From positions 1-16,386 of the forward strand of contig DASVWH010000171.1 of NCBI GenBank assembly GCA_036389715.1: 16,386 nucleotides of DNA, given 5' to 3'. Every line of letters begins with the position of its first letter. Positions within the stretch are counted from its first letter, which is position 1. Origin of the DNA: DASVWH01 sp036389715 (GTDB lineage: Bacteria > Acidobacteriota > Blastocatellia > Pyrinomonadales > Pyrinomonadaceae). A model generated the notes under the pieces. That model worked only from the letters and a program-made list of their open reading frames with translations. It did not search any database and was not told the origin of the DNA. Shown here piece after piece: positions 6,857 through 14,173 of the stretch. Position numbers and translations under genes: made by a program.

Positions 6857-9190
6857 ATGCAAGAGGTCAGGCGAAAAAGAGCGATTGTGATTGGCTGGCG
6901 TGCGCGCCTGCCGCTGGTGACGCGCGTGCTGGCGCTGGCAGTGCTGGCGGCCGGGCTGATTTACGTCGGCATCAGTTACTACCGGCTGCGCAACAACGAG
7001 CCTTTTCGGATGCGCAGCGAGCCGCCGGAATTGTCCAGGCAGGTGACGAGCATCTTCGAGAACTACGAGCGGCGCGTGACGGAGGGGGACCGCCTGCGGA
7101 TGCTGGTCCGCGCGGCGCGCGACGTGACTTATGCCGACAAGCATCACGAGCTGGAGGAAGTCCACGTCGAATTTTACCCGCCCGTCGGCGAGAAGCCGGA
7201 CCAGATAACCGCCCATCGCGCTATCTACCTGCCGGGGACTGAAAAGTCTAACGAGGCGCGCATCTGGTTCACGGGGGCCGTCCAGATAGAGACGCGCGAC
7301 GCCCTCTCCGCGCAGACCGAAGCCATCGCTTACGACCAGAAGACAGAGATAGCGGAGACGGCCAGGCCCATCGCCTTCACGCGCGAGAATGTCTCTGGAC
7401 ACTCGACCGGGGCCGTGCTCGACGCCAGGAACAAAAGGCTGGAGCTGCACAGCGGGGTCGAGATCACTGTCGCGCCGGAGACGAAGACGGGCCGGGCTGC
7501 GGCCAGCTCGGGCGCGCGCGCGCGTCCCGTCACGATTCGCGCCGCGCGTGCCACCTTCGAGCAGTCCGCGCTGCACCTGACGTTCACGGGCGGCGCGACA
7601 GCCGAGCAGGAGCGCGACATTATGAGCGGCGATACGCTCTCGGCCCAACTCAATGCGCGCAAGCGTGTGCAGAAGGTCGAAGCGCGCGGCAACTCCTACC
7701 TGCGCTCGATGACGGAGGGGCGCGCGGCCGAAGTTCACGCGGCCGAGATGGATTTCTTCTTCGACGACGATCAGCGTCTTCAGCGCGCCGCCGCCGTGCG
7801 CGACGTGCGCGCGCAGAGTCTCAACGCGGATTCCGAGATGCGTTTGACGGGCGCTAATTCTCTGGAAGTCAACTTCCAGGCGCAGGGCGAGCGCAGCCTG
7901 CTCAGGGAGATGCGCGCGCAGGGGCGTTCGGTCCTGGCGCTCTCCGCGCCGCAATCGCGCGCCGCCGACCCGAAGGCCGCCAATAAGCGTCTGACCGCCG
8001 ATGCCGTGACGCTGCGCTGGCGCACGACGGGACAGGACCTCGAAAGCGCAGAGGCCAGCGGCAACGCCGAGCTGGTCATCGAGCCCATCCAACAGAGCGC
8101 GACCGCTGATCGCAAGACGCTGACCGCCCCGCTCTTCGTCTGCGACTTTTACGAGACCGGGAACCTGGTACGCGCCTTCAACGCGAGCGGCAACGCGAAG
8201 GCCGTGATAGACCCCTTGCAGCCGACCGAGGAGCGCGCACAGCGCACGCTGACCGCGCAAAAGATGACGGCCCTGCTGGTCCGCGAGACGCAGGATATCG
8301 AGCGGCTCGACGCCGAGGGCGATTCCAAGTTCAACGAGAAGGACCGCAACGGCCGCGCCGCCAACCTCTCTTACACGGCCGCCGACGAGACCGTGCGGAT
8401 GCGCGGCGGCGAGCCGACCGTCTGGGACTCGCGCGCTCGCACCAAGGCCCTGGAGATTGATTCCGACACGCGCAGCGATATCTCCTACAGTCGCGGAAAG
8501 ACCGCGACGACCTACTACAGCCAGGAGCAGACCAACGGCGCGACCCCGTTTCAGAAAGCCAAAAGCCCCGTCTACATCGTCTCCGACCGCGCGGAGTTTC
8601 GTCACCTGACCGGAGTCGGGATTTACACGGGCAGCGCGCGCGCCTGGCAGGACGATAATTTCGTCCGCGCAGACCGCCTGACGCTCTATCGTGAGACGCA
8701 GCGGATGGAGGGCCAGGGCCACGTCCAGAGCGCCGTCTACCAGGCCAGGCGCAAGAGCGCGGACGGCGCCAGCGCGGTCGTCCCGGCCTTTGCGACCGCC
8801 GACAGCATGAGCTATTCGCAGACCGACCGGATACTGCACTACGAAGGCCACGTTGACATCAAGCAGGACACGGACAGGATTCGCAGCGGCGTCGCGGACG
8901 TTTACCTTCTACGAGAGATCAACGAGGTCGAGAAGACCATCGCGCAGCGCGAAGTGATCGTCAATCAACCGGGCAGGCAGGGCACGGGAGACTGGGCGCA
9001 GTACACGGCCGCCGACGAGACCGTCGTGCTCAAAGGCAACCCGGCGCGCGTCGAAGACACGGAGCAGGGAAGCTCCGAAGGGGGCCGTTTGACTGTCTAT
9101 TTACGCGAGAGTAGAGTGGTCGCTGACGACCCGAGAGGCCCGCAATCGCCCGGCCGCGTGCGCTCGACGCACAAGGTCAGAAAGCAGTAA
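6857..9190 (+). CDS. lptC: Large membrane-anchored LptC/LptA-like (OstA-family) LPS transport protein
   Basis: A 777-residue protein with a short basic N-terminus (MQEVRRKR), one membrane segment (about 19-42, LPLVTRVLALAVLAAGLIYVGISYY) and a long periplasmic region with the LptC/LptA pattern. The first part (ARDVTYADKHHELEEVHVEFYP, ITAHRAIYLPGTEKSNEARIWFTGAVQI) looks LptC-like. The rest consists of OstA-like beta-jellyroll repeats (LSAQTEAIAYDQKTEIAE, LTADAVTLRW, NLSYTAADETVRMRGG, DRAEFRHLTGVGIYTGSARAW). It closes with the LptA-like YTAADETVVLKGNPARVEDTE and GGRLTVYL. In other bacteria LptC and LptA are separate and build the bridge carrying lipopolysaccharide from the LptB2FG transporter to LptD; here they seem to form one chain. 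lptB follows, which supports the role. The frame also opens at a TTG at 6830 inside the repeat arm; ATG 6857 is preferred as the first codon outside the repeat. Confidence 0.85.
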   Translation: MQEVRRKRAIVIGWRARLPLVTRVLALAVLAAGLIYVGISYYRLRNNEPFRMRSEPPELSRQVTSIFENYERRVTEGDRLRMLVRAARDVTYADKHHELEEVHVEFYPPVGEKPDQITAHRAIYLPGTEKSNEARIWFTGAVQIETRDALSAQTEAIAYDQKTEIAETARPIAFTRENVSGHSTGAVLDARNKRLELHSGVEITVAPETKTGRAAASSGARARPVTIRAARATFEQSALHLTFTGGATAEQERDIMSGDTLSAQLNARKRVQKVEARGNSYLRSMTEGRAAEVHAAEMDFFFDDDQRLQRAAAVRDVRAQSLNADSEMRLTGANSLEVNFQAQGERSLLREMRAQGRSVLALSAPQSRAADPKAANKRLTADAVTLRWRTTGQDLESAEASGNAELVIEPIQQSATADRKTLTAPLFVCDFYETGNLVRAFNASGNAKAVIDPLQPTEERAQRTLTAQKMTALLVRETQDIERLDAEGDSKFNEKDRNGRAANLSYTAADETVRMRGGEPTVWDSRARTKALEIDSDTRSDISYSRGKTATTYYSQEQTNGATPFQKAKSPVYIVSDRAEFRHLTGVGIYTGSARAWQDDNFVRADRLTLYRETQRMEGQGHVQSAVYQARRKSADGASAVVPAFATADSMSYSQTDRILHYEGHVDIKQDTDRIRSGVADVYLLREINEVEKTIAQREVIVNQPGRQGTGDWAQYTAADETVVLKGNPARVEDTEQGSSEGGRLTVYLRESRVVADDPRGPQSPGRVRSTHKVRKQ

Positions 9191-9194
9191 AGAC

Positions 9195-9376
9195 GGTCAA
9201 TCGTGAATCGTGAATCGTAAATCGTAAATCGTGAATAGAAGAGCGGGTCTCATTTACCGCCATTGACCATTAACTATTGAGCGCAGGGCCGCGGGTGAGA
9301 AGAACTAAGGCCGTTCTTCTATTTACCATTTACGATTCACGATTGACCATTGACCATTGACGATTGACCATTTACC
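9195..9376. repeat. Heptamer inverted-repeat element B2 (GTGAATC class)
   Basis: The left array at 9195-9236 contains GGTCAAT, CGTGAAT, CGTGAAT, CGTAAAT, CGTAAAT, CGTGAAT, then AGAAGAGCGG. The right array at 9321-9376 is eight heptamers: ATTTACC, ATTTACG, ATTCACG, ATTGACC, ATTGACC, ATTGACG, ATTGACC, ATTTACC, preceded by the complementary CCGTTCTTCT. Aligned arms match at 43 of 52 positions. A minor cluster of the same heptamers (ATTTACC, ATTGACC, ATTAACT) sits in the loop at 9252-9280. The element starts 4 nt after the lptC-like stop and ends 8 nt before lptB. Confidence 0.9.
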
Positions 9377-9384
9377 GGAATGAG

Positions 9385-10203
9385 ATGGAAGAGACCCTGC
9401 TAGTTGAAAGGGAGGGAGGGCGCGCCGCCTCTTTGGAGGACGACGTGTCGAGGCCGCGTCGCGCCGAGCAGAGCCCTTCGACGGCCGCCCTGGCCGCTTC
9501 CAATCTACAGAAGACTTACGGCAAGCGGCGCGTCGTTGACGGCGTCAGCCTGCACGTCGAGCCGGGCGAGGTGGTCGGGCTGCTCGGCGCAAACGGTGCG
9601 GGCAAGACGACGACCTTCTACATGATTACGGGGCTCGAACGCCCAGACCGCGGCGCGATTCGCCTGGCCGAGCGCGACGTGACGAAGCTCCCGATGTACC
9701 TGCGCGCGCGGCTCGGCCTCGGCTACCTGCCGCAGGAGCCCTCCATCTTTCGCAAGATGACGGCCGCCCAGAATATCCTGGCCGTGCTCGAAACGATGGG
9801 CCTCAGAAGGCGCGAACGCTTCAAGCGGCTCGAAGAGCTGCTCGAAGAGTTCGGCATCGCGCACGTGCGCAATACGCGGGGCGATGCGCTCTCCGGGGGC
9901 GAAAGAAGACGCACGGAGATTGCCCGCGCCCTGGCCACGGAGCCGCAGTATATCCTGCTCGACGAGCCCTTCGCGGGCATTGACCCGAAGGCCATTGACG
10001 ACATCCAGGGCGTCATTCTGTACCTGCGTGATCGCGGCATCGGCATCCTGATTACGGACCATAACGTGCGCGAGACGCTCGGCGTGACCGACCGCGCCTA
10101 CATCATGGCCGAAGGCCGCATCTTCCGCTCCGGCCACCCGCAGGACCTGGTCAACGACCCGGAGGTCCGGCGGCTCTATCTCGGCGACAGGTTCAGCCTC
10201 TAA
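9385..10203 (+). CDS. lptB: LPS export ABC transporter ATP-binding protein LptB
   Basis: LptB is the cytoplasmic ATPase of the LptB2FG complex that extracts lipopolysaccharide from the inner membrane and pushes it along the Lpt bridge. From ATG 9385 it has 272 residues: Walker A GANGAGKT (68-75), Q-loop GYLPQEPSIF (113-122), signature LSGGERRR (169-176), Walker B YILLDEPFAGID (189-200) and switch His226 in LITDHNV. The LPQEPSIFRKM and LTDHNVRET forms are typical of LptB within the ABC family. The first 35 residues or so (acidic/basic, MEETLLVEREGG...) precede the usual start of the ATPase fold and may be a genuine extension; a TTG at 9364 falls in the repeat arm and is rejected. It lies directly downstream of the LptC/LptA-like gene. 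Confidence 0.95.
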   Translation: MEETLLVEREGGRAASLEDDVSRPRRAEQSPSTAALAASNLQKTYGKRRVVDGVSLHVEPGEVVGLLGANGAGKTTTFYMITGLERPDRGAIRLAERDVTKLPMYLRARLGLGYLPQEPSIFRKMTAAQNILAVLETMGLRRRERFKRLEELLEEFGIAHVRNTRGDALSGGERRRTEIARALATEPQYILLDEPFAGIDPKAIDDIQGVILYLRDRGIGILITDHNVRETLGVTDRAYIMAEGRIFRSGHPQDLVNDPEVRRLYLGDRFSL

Positions 10204-10220
10204 AGCCGTTGAAGTGCTCT

Positions 10221-10343
10221 GGTTTCGGTTTTCAGTTTTCGGTTTTCAGTTAAAACTCTGGCCGGAAATCAGTCAAAACCCCTGCCCAAAATCAGAAACT
10301 GAAAACTGAAAACCGAAAACTGAAAACTGTCTACTGTCTACCT
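10221..10343. repeat. Heptamer inverted-repeat element A1 (CAGTTTT class)
   Basis: The left array at 10221-10256 (TTTTCAG, TTTTCGG, TTTTCAG, then TTAAAAC) pairs with the right array at 10295-10329 (GAAACTG, AAAACTG, AAAACCG, AAAACTG, AAAACTG). A perfect 24-bp stem joins 10228-10251 and 10304-10327 across a 52-nt loop. The right side continues with TCTACTG and TCTACC units to 10343. The element lies between lptB and rpoN, just upstream of a likely rpoN promoter. Confidence 0.9.
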
Positions 10344-10363
10344 ACTGCTTTTTCAGTTATAAT
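10335..10363 (+). promoter_or_regulatory. Putative rpoN promoter
   Basis: A perfect TATAAT -10 hexamer lies at 10358-10363 (context CAGTTATAATCTACC), about 70 nt before the rpoN start. The sequence 17 nt upstream (TGTCTA, 10335-10340) matches the -35 consensus poorly and falls in the TCTACTG repeat units. It would give rpoN its own transcription start downstream of the heptamer palindrome. Confidence 0.45.
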
Positions 10364-10434
10364 CTACCGGCGCTTTTCAGGCGCTCAATTTTTAAATTCC
10401 AGGCGATTTATGAAACGGTTTTTCCAAGTAAGGT

Positions 10435-12051
10435 ATGTCCGTTAAGCTCACAACCAATCTTTCGCAGCGTCTCGTGCTCACGCCGCAACTGCGCCAGCGC
10501 ATCGAGATGTTGCAGATGACCTCCATCGAGTTGAGCGACCTGATTCAGCAGCAGCTCCTCGAAAACCCCGTGCTCGAAGAGGTCCCCTCTCAGGAAGAGA
10601 CGCATGAGCTGGCCGAAAAGATTCTCGACCAACTGGCCAACGGCGACCCGGCGAGCAGTTTCGACGCCGCGCCGGGCGAGGGTGCGGCCGATTTGAACGG
10701 CTCGTCCCAGAACGGGACGGGCGAGCTGGACGCGGTCGCGCTCTACGGCGAGATGGAGGGCGGCGACCCGGCGGCCAGCGCCGAGGCGTCAGGCGTCGAA
10801 GCCTCCGAAGAGATCGGGCAGGACGAGGCTTCGTCCGACTCCTTCGAGGAGATAGACTTCGGCCGCGAGTTTCAGGACTATCTTGACCCCGGATACAAGA
10901 CGCAGGAGTTCGAGTACAAGGAGGACGCGCCGACCTTCGAGCAGTTTTTGACGCGCGCGCCGTCGCTCTCCGAACATCTCGAATGGCAGTTGCACATGAG
11001 CCCGGTGGACGGCGCTGTGATGGACGCCGCGCTCTGCGTCATCGGTAATCTGGATGGCGACGGGCGGCTGACCGCCACCAACGAAGAGATTGCGATGATG
11101 GGCGGCTGGACCGAAGAGCAGGTCGAGGCGGCGCGCCGGATAGTGATGCAGCTCGACCCCGTCGGATGCGGCGCTCGTGATGCGCGCGAGTGCCTGCTGG
11201 TCCAGATGGAGGTCAGCGGCGAGAGCGACCGTCTGGCCGCACGCCTGATTGGCGAGCACCTCCTTGAGCTTCAGCAGCACAAGCTGCCGAATCTCTCGAA
11301 ACAGATCGGCGTCGACGTGGAAACGCTGGTCGAAGAGGTCAAGTACATACGCTCGCTCGACCCCTTTCCGGGCCGCCGCTACTCTTCGGACGAGCCGGTC
11401 CTGATTACGCCGGAAATCTACATCGAGAAGATGGACGAGTTCGAGGACTTCGACGACCTGGGCGGCTACATCATCTACTTTGCGGACGACGGGAGCCCGC
11501 GCCTGCGCATCAGCCAGAACTACCAGCAGATGCTCTCGCAGCAGAACACCTCGAAGGAGACGCGCGACTTCATCCGCGATAAGATGCGCTCGGCCGTTGA
11601 CCTCCTGCGCAACATAGAGCACCGGCGGCAGACCATCTACAAGGTCGTCGAGTCCATCGTCAAACGCCAGAAGGAGTTTCTCGACAAGGGCGTGCAATTC
11701 ATCAAGCCGATGATGCTCAAAGACATCGCCGAAGACATCGGGATGCATCTTTCGACCGTCTCGCGCGTCGTCAATCGCAAGTACGCGCACACGCCGCAGG
11801 GCGTCATCGAGCTGCGCCGCTTCTTTACAGAGGGGATGATGAACGAGGAGGGCGAAGAGGTCTCGACCCGCATCATCAAGCTCAAGATCAAGAAGCTGAT
11901 CGAAGAAGAGGACGTGCATAACCCGATTACCGACGACCAGATCGTCAAGATTCTGATTAAAGACGGCATCAAGCTCTCGCGCCGGACCGTCGCCAAGTAC
12001 CGCGACCAGATGCAGATTCCGGGCTCGCGCGAGCGTCGCGCGCCGGTCTAA
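10435..12051 (+). CDS. rpoN: RNA polymerase sigma-54 factor RpoN
   Basis: Sigma-54 directs RNA polymerase to -24/-12 promoters that need an AAA+ enhancer-binding activator. The 538-residue protein has the glutamine/leucine-rich region I (QRLVLTPQLRQRIEMLQMTS, 11-30, then LIQQQLLENPVLEEVP), a long acidic region II (about 50-165), the core-binding domain (about 170-380), a helix-turn-helix near LKDIAEDIGMHLSTVSRVVNRKY (from 428), and the RpoN box SRRTVAKYR (515-523), which reads the -24 element. A good AAGTAAGG ribosome binding site lies just before ATG 10435. The acidic linker is longer than in many homologues. The position between lptB and hpf is the conserved arrangement in diderm bacteria. 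Confidence 0.98.
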   Translation: MSVKLTTNLSQRLVLTPQLRQRIEMLQMTSIELSDLIQQQLLENPVLEEVPSQEETHELAEKILDQLANGDPASSFDAAPGEGAADLNGSSQNGTGELDAVALYGEMEGGDPAASAEASGVEASEEIGQDEASSDSFEEIDFGREFQDYLDPGYKTQEFEYKEDAPTFEQFLTRAPSLSEHLEWQLHMSPVDGAVMDAALCVIGNLDGDGRLTATNEEIAMMGGWTEEQVEAARRIVMQLDPVGCGARDARECLLVQMEVSGESDRLAARLIGEHLLELQQHKLPNLSKQIGVDVETLVEEVKYIRSLDPFPGRRYSSDEPVLITPEIYIEKMDEFEDFDDLGGYIIYFADDGSPRLRISQNYQQMLSQQNTSKETRDFIRDKMRSAVDLLRNIEHRRQTIYKVVESIVKRQKEFLDKGVQFIKPMMLKDIAEDIGMHLSTVSRVVNRKYAHTPQGVIELRRFFTEGMMNEEGEEVSTRIIKLKIKKLIEEEDVHNPITDDQIVKILIKDGIKLSRRTVAKYRDQMQIPGSRERRAPV

Positions 12052-12055
12052 AAAC

Positions 12056-12136
12056 GGTGATCGGTAAGAGGTGGTAAGTGATAAGAGAGAACCGTTTCGT
12101 CCTATCGCCCAGCACCCATTACCTGTCGCCTATTAT
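12056..12136. repeat. Heptamer-like inverted-repeat element C (GGTGATA class)
   Basis: The left arm at 12056-12087 (GGTGATC, GGTAAGA, GGTGGTA, AGTGATA, AGAG) and the reverse complement of the right arm (about 12102-12132) align in register with roughly two thirds identity. The mismatches are mostly transitions, several of which would be G-U pairs in RNA. Same layout as the A and B elements, with a third and more degenerate heptamer. A short AACGGT/ACCGTT pair also lies at 12053-12058 and 12091-12096. It fills the rpoN-hpf spacer up to the hpf ribosome binding site. Confidence 0.6.
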
Positions 12137-12144
12137 TTTTTTTC

Positions 12145-12152
12145 GAGGAGGG
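12145..12152 (+). promoter_or_regulatory. hpf ribosome binding site
   Basis: GAGGAGGG at 12145-12152, preceded by an eight-T run and 9 nt before ATG 12162. It decides the start: the frame is also open from a GTG at 12078, but that lies in the upstream repeat arm. Confidence 0.85.
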
Positions 12153-12161
12153 AAGACTCTG

Positions 12162-12698
12162 ATGGAGTTTGAATACACGGGGCGTCACGTCGAGGTGACA
12201 CCGGCCTTGCGCGCCCACGTCGAAGACCATTTCAAGAAGCTGGATCATGTCTTCAATGATTCGACGGCGCGCGCCCACGTCATCATAGATGTCCAGAAGA
12301 ATCGCCAGATCGGGGAAATCCTGGTCCACTGGCGCGAGCATACGCTGACCGCCAGCGACACCAACGCCGATATGTACCAGGCGCTCTCGCGCGCCATCAC
12401 CAAGATCGAAAAGCAGGCGCTCAAACTCAAGAAGAAGATCATTGACCGTAAGCAGGGCGGGATGCCGACTTCGGCCGTCGCGCCGCAGCCGGACGGCCAG
12501 GAGGTCGAAGCCAGCCCGCGCCCGTCGCGCATCATCGCGGCCAGGCGCTATCCCGTCAAACCGATGACCCCGGAGGAAGCCGCCATGCGTCTTTCCGAAG
12601 AGACAGACCAGTTCGTCGTCTTCCGCAACTCCGACACAGACCGGGTCGCCGTGCTCTACAAACGCAAAGACCGTAATTACGGGCTGATCGAGCCTTGA
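12162..12698 (+). CDS. hpf: Long-form ribosome hibernation promoting factor HPF
   Basis: HPF binds the 30S subunit in stationary phase; the long form also pairs two ribosomes into inactive 100S dimers. The 178-residue protein has an N-terminal S30AE domain (MEFEYTGRHVEVTPALRAHVEDHFKKLDHVF, then ARAHVIIDVQKNRQIGEILVHW and ADMYQALSRAITKIEKQALKLKKKI; about 1-95), a variable linker (about 96-120), and the C-terminal dimerisation domain ending VVFRNSDTDRVAVLYKRKDRNYGLIEP. Its presence identifies long HPF rather than the short type found in gammaproteobacteria. Start chosen from the strong ribosome binding site at 12145. It lies after rpoN, as in many bacteria. Confidence 0.97.
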   Translation: MEFEYTGRHVEVTPALRAHVEDHFKKLDHVFNDSTARAHVIIDVQKNRQIGEILVHWREHTLTASDTNADMYQALSRAITKIEKQALKLKKKIIDRKQGGMPTSAVAPQPDGQEVEASPRPSRIIAARRYPVKPMTPEEAAMRLSEETDQFVVFRNSDTDRVAVLYKRKDRNYGLIEP

Positions 12699-12810
12699 GC
12701 ATGACGCGGCCGACGCCGGGCGGGCGGCCCTCGAAGCCGGGCGAGCAGCCGGGCTTTTGACGGGGCCGCCGCCGTCCCTTTGCTCACCCCGGCGGCGCTC
12801 ATCAAATGCT
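12699..12810 (+). other. GC-rich hpf-hprK spacer with GCCGGGC direct repeats
   Basis: This 112-nt gap is the only spacer between recJ and rpsJ, apart from the 3-nt rplD-rplW junction, that lacks a heptamer palindrome. It holds three direct copies of GCCGGGC (12715-12721, 12736-12742, 12748-12754), the last followed by TTTT, and a short inverted pair GCCGCCG / CGGCGGC (12765-12771 and 12790-12796). No promoter or strong ribosome binding site is seen before hprK. Confidence 0.5.
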
Positions 12811-13767
12811 ATGGAACAGGGCAGCAACGAGCAGCGGTCAATCACCGTCGGTCAATTTCTGGCGCACGCCCCGGCGCAGCTTGAGCTGAGAGTCCTTTCG
12901 GGCCATTCGGGTTTGGAGACGCATCTGCTGACGGCGGCGCGGATTCAGAAGCTCGGGCTGGCGCTCGCAGGGTTCACAGACTACATTCATCCGGGCCGCT
13001 TACAGCTCGTCGGCCAGAGCGAAATCCGTTACCTGGGCCAGCTCGAAGCCGAGAAGCGACAGGCGGCGATTGATAATCTCGCGCTCGATAAAATCTCCTG
13101 CATTCTCATCACCAAGGGGCTTGAGCCCTTGCCGGAATTGGTCGAGGCCGCGACGGCGGCCGACCTTCCGCTGCTGCGGACGCCGCTCGTCAGCTCGCTC
13201 GCCATCAGCGCCATCACGGACTACTTGCAGGAGCTGCTCGCGCCGCTGGTCATGCGCCACGGCGTGCTCCTGGACCTTTACGGCCTCGGCGTTTTGATCG
13301 AGGGTGCTTCCGGCATCGGCAAGTCCGAGTGTGCGCTCGACCTGATTGCGCGCGGGCATCGGCTCGTCTCCGACGACGTGGTGGAGGTCAGGCGCATCGG
13401 GGCGGAACGCCTGGTCGGGACCGCGCCCGAACTCCTGCGCGAGCACCTGGAGATTCGCGGTCTCGGGATTATCAACATCCGCGACCTCTTCGGCGTCTCG
13501 GCCATCAGCGTGACAAAGACCGTGGACCTCTCCATCAAGCTCAAGCGCTGGGACGAAGCAGGGGAGGTTGACCGCCTCGGGATAGATGCGCAGGCCGTAG
13601 ACATCCTCGGCGTCGGCGTCCCGCAGGTCCTGATTCCCGTCAGCCCCGGACGGAATCTCTCCACCCTGGTCGAGACGGCCGTCCGGGTTCAGCTTTTACG
13701 GGTGCGCGGCTACGACGCGGCGCAGAGTTTCGTCGCGCGACATACCAGGATGTTGGAAGAAAAGTAG
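12811..13767 (+). CDS. hprK: HPr kinase/phosphorylase HprK
   Basis: HprK phosphorylates and dephosphorylates HPr (or an HPr-like protein) on a serine, linking carbon status to regulation. The 318-residue protein has the normal length. The N-terminal domain runs to about 130. The kinase domain holds the conserved His150 in RHGVLLDLYG, Walker A GASGIGKS (165-172), LVSDDVV (185-191) and the family signature LEIRGLGIINI (213-223) followed by RDLFGVSA. The frame is open further upstream from a TTG at 12757, but that segment is low-complexity and lies in the GC-rich spacer; ATG 12811 is preferred. In Gram-negative bacteria hprK often sits after hpf with rapZ and PTS genes next; here none follows and the gene converges on the S10 operon. 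Confidence 0.96.
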   Translation: MEQGSNEQRSITVGQFLAHAPAQLELRVLSGHSGLETHLLTAARIQKLGLALAGFTDYIHPGRLQLVGQSEIRYLGQLEAEKRQAAIDNLALDKISCILITKGLEPLPELVEAATAADLPLLRTPLVSSLAISAITDYLQELLAPLVMRHGVLLDLYGLGVLIEGASGIGKSECALDLIARGHRLVSDDVVEVRRIGAERLVGTAPELLREHLEIRGLGIINIRDLFGVSAISVTKTVDLSIKLKRWDEAGEVDRLGIDAQAVDILGVGVPQVLIPVSPGRNLSTLVETAVRVQLLRVRGYDAAQSFVARHTRMLEEK

Positions 13768-13771
13768 AAGA

Positions 13772-13861
13772 CGGTTTTCAGTTTTCGGTTTTCAGTTTTC
13801 AGTTAAGACTTCAAGACTCTCTTGCTTTTACTGAAAACTGAAAACCGAAAACTGAAAACCG
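13772..13861. repeat. Heptamer inverted-repeat element A2, perfect 32-bp palindrome between convergent genes
   Basis: Four and a half heptamers (CGGTTTT, CAGTTTT, CGGTTTT, CAGTTTT, CAGT) at 13772-13803 are perfectly complementary to 13830-13861, with a 26-nt loop. The element starts 4 nt after the hprK stop and ends 3 nt before the rplW stop. In a convergent spacer it could act on both transcripts, but on either strand the 3' arm is A-rich (CTGAAAA), so it lacks a terminator U-tract. Confidence 0.95.
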
Positions 13862-13864
13862 CCT

Positions 13865-14170
13865 TTAGATTGCTTCGCCGTAATCGAGCGGGTTCTCGCC
13901 CTGTTTGAGCGTCACGTAGGCTTTTTTCCAGGACGGTTTGCGCCCTTCGTAGCGCCCGCGCCGCGCCATCTTGCCCGCGTAGTTGATCGTCCGCACGCGC
14001 GCCACCTTGACCTGGAAGATCGTCTCCACGGCGGATTTGATCTCAGGCTTGGTCGCGTGGCGGTCAACGCGGAAGGTCAACAACTGGCCGGAGTCCTGCG
14101 TCTCTTCCTTGGCCACCAGTGCCTTTTCCGTAATCACGGGCGACTTGATGATGTCCCAGACTGTTCGCAT
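13865..14170 (-). CDS. rplW: 50S ribosomal protein L23
   Basis: L23 binds 23S rRNA at the tunnel exit and docks trigger factor and SRP. The 101-residue product shows the family pattern: MRTVWDIIKSPVITEKALVAKE, then FRVDRHATKPEIKSAVETIFQVKVARVRTINYAGKMARRGRYEGRKPSWKKAYVTLK. The ATG lies 3 nt after the rplD stop, indicating tight coupling. It is the last S10-operon gene before the convergent hprK; the usual next gene rplB is not beside it in this window, so the operon appears interrupted after rplW. Confidence 0.97.
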   Translation of the reverse strand: MRTVWDIIKSPVITEKALVAKEETQDSGQLLTFRVDRHATKPEIKSAVETIFQVKVARVRTINYAGKMARRGRYEGRKPSWKKAYVTLKQGENPLDYGEAI

Positions 14171-14173
14171 CGT

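Noticed and set aside
6845..8851. Very long open frame on the - strand opposite the LptC/LptA-like gene (668 codons)
   Set aside because: High-GC codon bias makes long antisense frames common. The product has no recognisable domain and is Arg/Gly/Ala/Leu-rich, while the + strand protein shows coherent Lpt features.
10410..10445. 11-codon upstream ORF (MKRFFQVRYVR) overlapping the rpoN start
   Set aside because: An ATG with a weak AGGCG upstream exists, but so short a frame is expected by chance and nothing else supports it.
13772..13861. Ordinary bidirectional intrinsic terminator
   Set aside because: Neither strand has a U-tract after the stem; the 3' arm is A-rich. It may still affect 3' ends, but the canonical terminator description does not fit.
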